This document shows, one piece after another, positions 63,951 to 64,000 of a DNA stretch of 64,000 bases. This DNA comes from Bacteroidales bacterium (GTDB lineage Bacteria; Bacteroidota; Bacteroidia; Bacteroidales; ML635J-15). The stretch lies in assembly GCA_017617125.1 (NCBI GenBank), contig JAFZWY010000056.1, forward strand, positions 91,339 to 155,338. Reading direction: 5' to 3'. The notes beneath the pieces were generated by a model, which worked only from the letters and a program-made list of their open reading frames with translations, ran no database searches and was not told the DNA's origin. How positions within the stretch are numbered: the stretch's first letter is position 1; each line of letters starts with the position of its first letter. The position numbers were made by a program, and so were the translations under genes.

Positions 63951-64000
63951 TCCTTTTTATAAGTTTTCATTTTCACTTCGCGCTGATTGTGCATAAATTC

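Overview
The window is a chromosomal segment of a Bacteroidetes bacterium, most likely a Bacteroidales-type lineage. The support is: six predicted secreted proteins ending in type IX secretion system (T9SS) C-terminal sorting domains; GldF/GldG and a PorD-type protein; the gene block bamD-rpoZ-coaBC-porD-recN; few purine-rich ribosome binding sites; and promoters that fit the Bacteroidetes pattern (-33 TTTG, about 19-21 nt, -7 TAnnTTTG). No phage, insertion sequence, plasmid or CRISPR signature is visible. The species cannot be named from sequence alone.

Layout. 1-5.0 kb (minus): a truncated PSP1/RicT gene, holB, tRNA-Leu(CAA), and a tight mazG-glycosyltransferase-ECF sigma-rsmG operon. 5.0-10.3 kb (minus): a nitroreductase/LpxL-like acyltransferase pair, then PASTA protein-T9SS cargo-rluD. 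10.4-11.5 kb (plus): a DAHP synthase/chorismate mutase fusion. 11.7-16.9 kb (minus): tgt-LptF/G permease-PagL-like protein, then the GGGtGRT protein with its Fe-S scaffold-like partner. 17.1-23.5 kb (minus): a T9SS cargo, a 1167-residue outer-membrane protein, and two tandem small membrane proteins. 23.7-29.8 kb (plus): an FAH-family enzyme and two secreted proteins that share a module. 29.8-39.4 kb (minus): flippase-ribE and two large T9SS cargos. 39.8-46.3 kb: divergent lolD-rsmE (minus) and bamD-rpoZ-coaBC-porD-recN (plus). 46.4-56.7 kb (minus): DUF4301, a lipoprotein with rfbDCA, a DnaQ-type exonuclease, and dnaN-DUF4340-gldG-gldF read in reverse. 57.1-63.9 kb (plus): a 2264-residue C10 (streptopain-type) protease with BACON, repeat and T9SS domains.

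The genes divide into core housekeeping (replication, RNA modification, cofactors) and envelope functions (LPS transport and acylation, dTDP-rhamnose, BamD, LolD, T9SS). The T9SS cargos would use the PorD/GldF-G linked surface machinery.

The most unusual feature lies between genes. Several intergenic regions (11.6, 18.75-19.02, 23.64, 24.4-24.65 and 56.74 kb) carry arrays of tiny perfect inverted repeats. Their stems differ (GGC/GCC, GCC/GGC, GGGC/GCCC, AAC/GTT, TGC/GCA) but stay complementary. Their loops are mostly C(GNA)G, the loop of the exceptionally stable d(GCGAAGC) DNA mini-hairpin. They are joined by GAAAC-type spacers. One 107-bp block of this material is duplicated with one mismatch. 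I know of no named family for it.
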